A program made the position numbers and the translations under genes. Positions 5,906-8,730 of a stretch of DNA of 8,730 nt are shown here, piece by piece. The stretch comes from Clostridiales bacterium (GTDB lineage Bacteria > Bacillota > Clostridia > Tissierellales > Dethiosulfatibacteraceae), in NCBI GenBank assembly GCA_003446975.1, contig DMAP01000030.1, positions 1 to 8,730 of the forward strand. Direction: 5' to 3'. The notes under the pieces are model-generated. The model saw nothing but the letters and a program-made list of their open reading frames with translations. It did not search any database and was not told the DNA's origin. How positions within the stretch are numbered: position 1 is the first letter of the stretch; the number at the start of each line of letters is the position of its first letter.

Positions 5906-6928
5906 ATGTTTATAAATGATTTGACACATCAAGAACTGGAAAAGAATATAACACAGATTGGAATGCCCAAATATCGGGCTGACCAGATTTTCAGATGGAT
6001 ACACAAAAGTCTGGAGAGCGATTATGTGAAAATGACGAATCTTTCAATCAAAGATATTAATTGTTTGAAAGATAGCTTTCAGTATGATATGATTTCTATC
6101 TATAAAAAATACGCATCCAAAGTAGATGAAACTAAGAAATATCTCTTTGAGTTGGGAGACCGAAATATTATTGAGTCTGTTTTTTTGAGGTATGATTTTG
6201 GAGATAGTGTATGTATTTCCTCTCAAGCCGGTTGCAATATGGGTTGTGTTTTCTGCGCTTCGACAATCGGCGGAAAAGCGAGAAACTTAAGGGCTTCAGA
6301 AATGCTCGAACAGGTTTACATGATACAGAAGGACACGAAAACTAGAATTGACAGCATTGTCGTAATGGGTTCCGGCGAACCATTGGATAATTACAACAAT
6401 CTGAAAAAATTCATGAATATTATAACAGATGAAAATGGGTTGAATATCAGCAAAAGAAAAATTACAGTTTCAACATGTGGTATAATCGACAAGATTTATA
6501 CTGCCGCAACGGATAACCTTGGCTTTAATTTGGCCATATCATTGCATGCGGCCATACAGGAAAAAAGAAACAAACTGATTCCCGCATCAAAGAAGTATCT
6601 ATTGAAAGATCTGATTGAAGCGTGTGACCATTACACACTAAAATCAGGCAGAAGAGTTACGTACGAATATATAATGATTGACGGTTTCAATGACACCGAT
6701 GAAGATATAAAAAGCTTGACAGCGCTATTAAAAAACTCAAACTGCCATGTCAATCTAATTCCTTTGAACCCAATTAGCGAATTCAATGGCAAAGCGCCTT
6801 CAGATATTCAAATAAGAAGTTTTCAAAGAAATTTGATGAAAAACAAAATCAACACAACCGTCAGACGGGAGTTAGGAAGAGACATAAACGCCGCATGTGG
6901 TCAATTGAGGAATAATCATATAAAATAA
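5906..6928 (+). CDS. rlmN: Dual-specificity RNA methyltransferase RlmN (23S A2503 / tRNA A37, C2)
   Basis: RlmN is a radical-SAM enzyme that methylates C2 of adenosine 2503 in 23S rRNA and of A37 in some tRNAs. An N-terminal accessory domain (about 1-90, with GMPKYRADQIFRWI) precedes the radical-SAM barrel. The [4Fe-4S] ligands are C110, C114 and C117 in CNMGCVFC. The SAM-binding GSGEP motif is at 155-159. Methyl-carrier cysteine C331 sits in the C-terminal INAACGQL, and C103 lies seven residues before the cluster, the same spacing as resolving cysteine C118 in E. coli RlmN. The 340-aa length is normal. The related resistance enzyme Cfr shares these motifs, but the housekeeping operon position and RlmN-like ends favour RlmN. 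GGAGAG at 5897-5902 supports the start. prpC begins 13 nt after the stop. Confidence 0.96.
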   Translation: MFINDLTHQELEKNITQIGMPKYRADQIFRWIHKSLESDYVKMTNLSIKDINCLKDSFQYDMISIYKKYASKVDETKKYLFELGDRNIIESVFLRYDFGDSVCISSQAGCNMGCVFCASTIGGKARNLRASEMLEQVYMIQKDTKTRIDSIVVMGSGEPLDNYNNLKKFMNIITDENGLNISKRKITVSTCGIIDKIYTAATDNLGFNLAISLHAAIQEKRNKLIPASKKYLLKDLIEACDHYTLKSGRRVTYEYIMIDGFNDTDEDIKSLTALLKNSNCHVNLIPLNPISEFNGKAPSDIQIRSFQRNLMKNKINTTVRRELGRDINAACGQLRNNHIK

Positions 6929-6941
6929 CAGGGGTGTACAT

Positions 6942-7664
6942 ATGAAAGGGATATATAAAACCGATATCGGCAATTTCAGAGAAAAGAATGAAGATAGCGT
7001 TATTTACGTGGAGGATGAGGACTTCATAATGGCTGCTGTAGCTGATGGGATGGGTGGCCACAAATCAGGGGAAGTTGCAAGTAGACTGGCAATGGAATCA
7101 GCAGAAAAATATTTTCTTGAGCATTTGGAGAGTCTGAAAAGCTCACCTTTGGAGTTTATCAATGGTATCTTTTTAAACAGCTGTCAAAGCGTTTATCGGG
7201 AAGGAATCAAGTCTGATGAACTGGATGGTATGGGAACCACCATGACAATCGCTATAATTGATAAGTCCAATAAACAGGCTTATTTTGGCAATATTGGTGA
7301 TAGCCGCGCTTATGTGGTTTTTTCAGACCGTCTTAGACAGGTTACTGAGGATCATTCCTTGGTTTATGAGATGTATAAAAACGGTCAGATATCACTCAAG
7401 GAAGTTGACAACCACCCACAGAGGCATGTATTAACCAAAGCCATTGGCACTTGTGAAAATATTGTGCCTGATTATTATCAGGAAGACTTGAGTCAAGTGG
7501 ATCATATATTGATATGTACCGATGGGTTAACGAACTATTTACCGGAAAATGAGATTCTAGATATCATTAAAGAATATGCGGAACAGGCAGTGGAAGAATT
7601 GATTGATGAGGCAAAAAGAAGAGGCGGAACAGATAATATATCAGTCATTCTGATCAACAATTAG
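6942..7664 (+). CDS. prpC: PP2C-family Ser/Thr protein phosphatase (PrpC/Stp)
   Basis: This cytosolic metal-dependent phosphatase reverses phosphorylation by the PASTA kinase encoded next to it. The 240-aa protein is a single PP2C domain with every core motif. These are GNFREKNED with R13 (phosphate contact) and D18, VADGMGGH with metal ligands D35 and G36, GMGTT, GNIGDSRAY, TEDHS, CTDGL with D194, and GGTDNISV with D231 and N232. It has no membrane segment or extra domain, matching B. subtilis PrpC and streptococcal Stp. AGGGGTG at 6930-6936, 5 nt before the ATG, marks the start. It follows rlmN by 13 nt and precedes the kinase by 13 nt, so phosphatase and kinase are almost certainly made from one transcript, which keeps their ratio constrained. 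Confidence 0.96.
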   Translation: MKGIYKTDIGNFREKNEDSVIYVEDEDFIMAAVADGMGGHKSGEVASRLAMESAEKYFLEHLESLKSSPLEFINGIFLNSCQSVYREGIKSDELDGMGTTMTIAIIDKSNKQAYFGNIGDSRAYVVFSDRLRQVTEDHSLVYEMYKNGQISLKEVDNHPQRHVLTKAIGTCENIVPDYYQEDLSQVDHILICTDGLTNYLPENEILDIIKEYAEQAVEELIDEAKRRGGTDNISVILINN

Positions 7665-7677
7665 GCAGAGGTGTTTT

Positions 7678-8730
7678 ATGAAAGATATTTTAAATGGAAG
7701 ATATGAAATAATAGAAGAGGTTGGCAGTGGTGGCATGGCACAGGTTTACAGGGCAAAATGCAATGTCTTGAATAGATTTGTCGCTGTTAAGGTACTTAAA
7801 AGAGAATTTGTGAATGACCAGGATTTCATCGATAAATTTAAACAGGAGTCCATGTCTGCAGCCAGGCTTAATCATAAAAACATAGTCAATGTCTATGATA
7901 CCGGGGTAGATGATGGTATCTATTACATTGTCATGGAATACCTGGAGGGGATAACCCTGCATGAACTAATCCAGAAAAACAAGGGTTTATCAACTGATAC
8001 AGCCGTTGATATATGCATTCAGATATGTGAAGCATTGGATCATGCCCATTCCAACGGTATCATTCATAGGGATATAAAACCGCATAATATCTTAATTGAT
8101 AAAAACAACCAGGTAAAAGTAGCCGATTTTGGAATAGCCAGAGCGGTTTCGAATAAAACCATGACCAATAGCGACAATACGCTGGGATCTGTAAATTATT
8201 TCTCGCCGGAGCAAGCAAGAGGCGGTTATATAGATGAAAAGTCAGACATCTATTCCTTGGGAATCGTCTTTTTTGAGATGCTGACCGGAGAGGTTCCTTT
8301 TAAAGGGGACTCGGCAATCGCAATCGCATTGAAACATGTCAATGAACAGATGCCTGCCCCCTCCAGCATCAATAAGGAGATACCTGATTTCTTGAATGAG
8401 GTTGTGCTTAAATGCACCAATAAGAAACAAACATTGAGATACAATAGCGCAAACGCAATTATTGCCGATTTGATGAAATACAAAGCCAATAAAGAGCTAT
8501 TTTGGGCAGAAGCCGGCAATCAAAGAATAGACGATGAGAAAATCGCAGCTCTGAACAGGTTTTTAATGGAGACTTCTACTGTTAATCCCATGGATAAAAC
8601 AGCACAAAACAGCGGTAGCAAAAAGACTAGTAGAAATAAAGTGGACAACGGCAAAATAAAGGCCGTCGTTGATATGAAAAAAAATGAAGCTATGGATGAA
8701 AGCTATGACGATGCTGAAGATGTAGATGAT
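7678..8730 (+). CDS. prkC: PrkC-type Ser/Thr protein kinase, N-terminal part (runs off window)
   Basis: The reading frame is open for 351 codons to the last base, so the 3' end is missing. It encodes a Hanks-type kinase domain (about 9-268). The glycine loop is GSGGMAQVY (16-24), ATP lysine K38 sits in VAVK, and E57 is the likely helix-C partner. The catalytic loop is HRDIKPHN (130-137, D132), then DFG (150-152), a Ser/Thr-bearing activation loop, and SPE (176-178) in place of APE. From about 270 a hydrophilic juxtamembrane stretch begins, with a basic patch (KKTSRNK) followed by an acidic end. In PrkC/Stk relatives a transmembrane helix and extracellular PASTA repeats that bind muropeptides follow; neither is visible here, so calling it a PASTA kinase rests on the kinase sequence and the gene order. 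AGAGGTG at 7667-7673 supports the ATG. In relatives this pair tunes growth, germination or cell-wall responses. Confidence 0.94.
   Translation, partial: MKDILNGRYEIIEEVGSGGMAQVYRAKCNVLNRFVAVKVLKREFVNDQDFIDKFKQESMSAARLNHKNIVNVYDTGVDDGIYYIVMEYLEGITLHELIQKNKGLSTDTAVDICIQICEALDHAHSNGIIHRDIKPHNILIDKNNQVKVADFGIARAVSNKTMTNSDNTLGSVNYFSPEQARGGYIDEKSDIYSLGIVFFEMLTGEVPFKGDSAIAIALKHVNEQMPAPSSINKEIPDFLNEVVLKCTNKKQTLRYNSANAIIADLMKYKANKELFWAEAGNQRIDDEKIAALNRFLMETSTVNPMDKTAQNSGSKKTSRNKVDNGKIKAVVDMKKNEAMDESYDDAEDVDD

Noticed and set aside
6905..6924. TTGAGG and TATAAA as a promoter for prpC
   Set aside because: The two elements are only 8 nt apart and TATAAA lacks an extended -10 TGn, so it does not form a usable promoter.
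5906..6928. Cfr-type antibiotic-resistance methyltransferase instead of RlmN
   Set aside because: Cfr shares the radical-SAM and carrier cysteines, but this gene sits in the standard rsmB-rlmN-prpC order with no mobile element nearby and matches RlmN end sequences.
8242..8519. Two minus-strand open frames of 62 and 89 codons
   Set aside because: Both are antisense to the kinase domain, whose catalytic motifs are intact in the plus frame. No support for real genes.
1..8730. A novel defence, mobile or biosynthetic system
   Set aside because: All eight genes fall into known housekeeping families in their conserved order, with matching codon use and no insertion boundaries. No repeats, integrase, transposase or CRISPR structure were seen.

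Overview
This window is one densely packed, co-directional run of eight genes on the + strand. It comes from an AT-rich Gram-positive bacterium, most likely a member of the Clostridia. The grounds are the low-GC codon use (many AGA, AAA and ATA codons), strong AGGAGG-type ribosome binding sites, a TTG start codon, and the order priA-def-fmt-rsmB-rlmN-prpC-prkC. That order is the classic Firmicutes housekeeping cluster. A membrane zinc metallopeptidase lies between fmt and rsmB, an arrangement I associate with clostridial versions of the cluster. I cannot name a genus from the sequence alone.

Layout. 1-20 is only the ribosome binding site region of the first gene. 21-2402 encodes primosomal helicase PriA. 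2412-2891 encodes peptide deformylase (TTG start). 2884-3822 encodes methionyl-tRNA formyltransferase and overlaps def by 8 nt. 3823-4500 encodes a YugP-family membrane zinc peptidase and follows fmt with no gap. A 10-bp hairpin with a T-rich tail spans the peptidase stop codon (4497-4528) and is a plausible weak or attenuating terminator. 4541-5854 encodes 16S rRNA m5C methyltransferase RsmB. A 51-nt AT-rich gap follows and holds a perfect extended -10 element. 5906-6928 encodes the radical-SAM 23S rRNA/tRNA adenine-C2 methyltransferase RlmN. 6942-7664 encodes a PP2C phosphatase. From 7678 to the window edge runs the intracellular kinase half of a PrkC-type Ser/Thr kinase, cut off by the window.

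How the genes fit together. Fmt adds the formyl group to initiator Met-tRNA and Def removes it from nascent chains. RsmB and RlmN modify the ribosomal decoding and peptidyl-transferase regions. PrpC and PrkC form an antagonistic phosphatase/kinase pair which in B. subtilis acts on translation factors among other targets. PriA restarts stalled replication forks. The theme is housekeeping translation and growth control, and every identifiable gene belongs to a known family.

No gene-free stretch exceeds about 50 nt. I saw no tRNA, rRNA, CRISPR array, insertion sequence, phage gene or attachment site. I found no convincing undescribed system. The points worth a second look are small regulatory structures at gene junctions, the position of the peptidase, and a few diverged motif residues.
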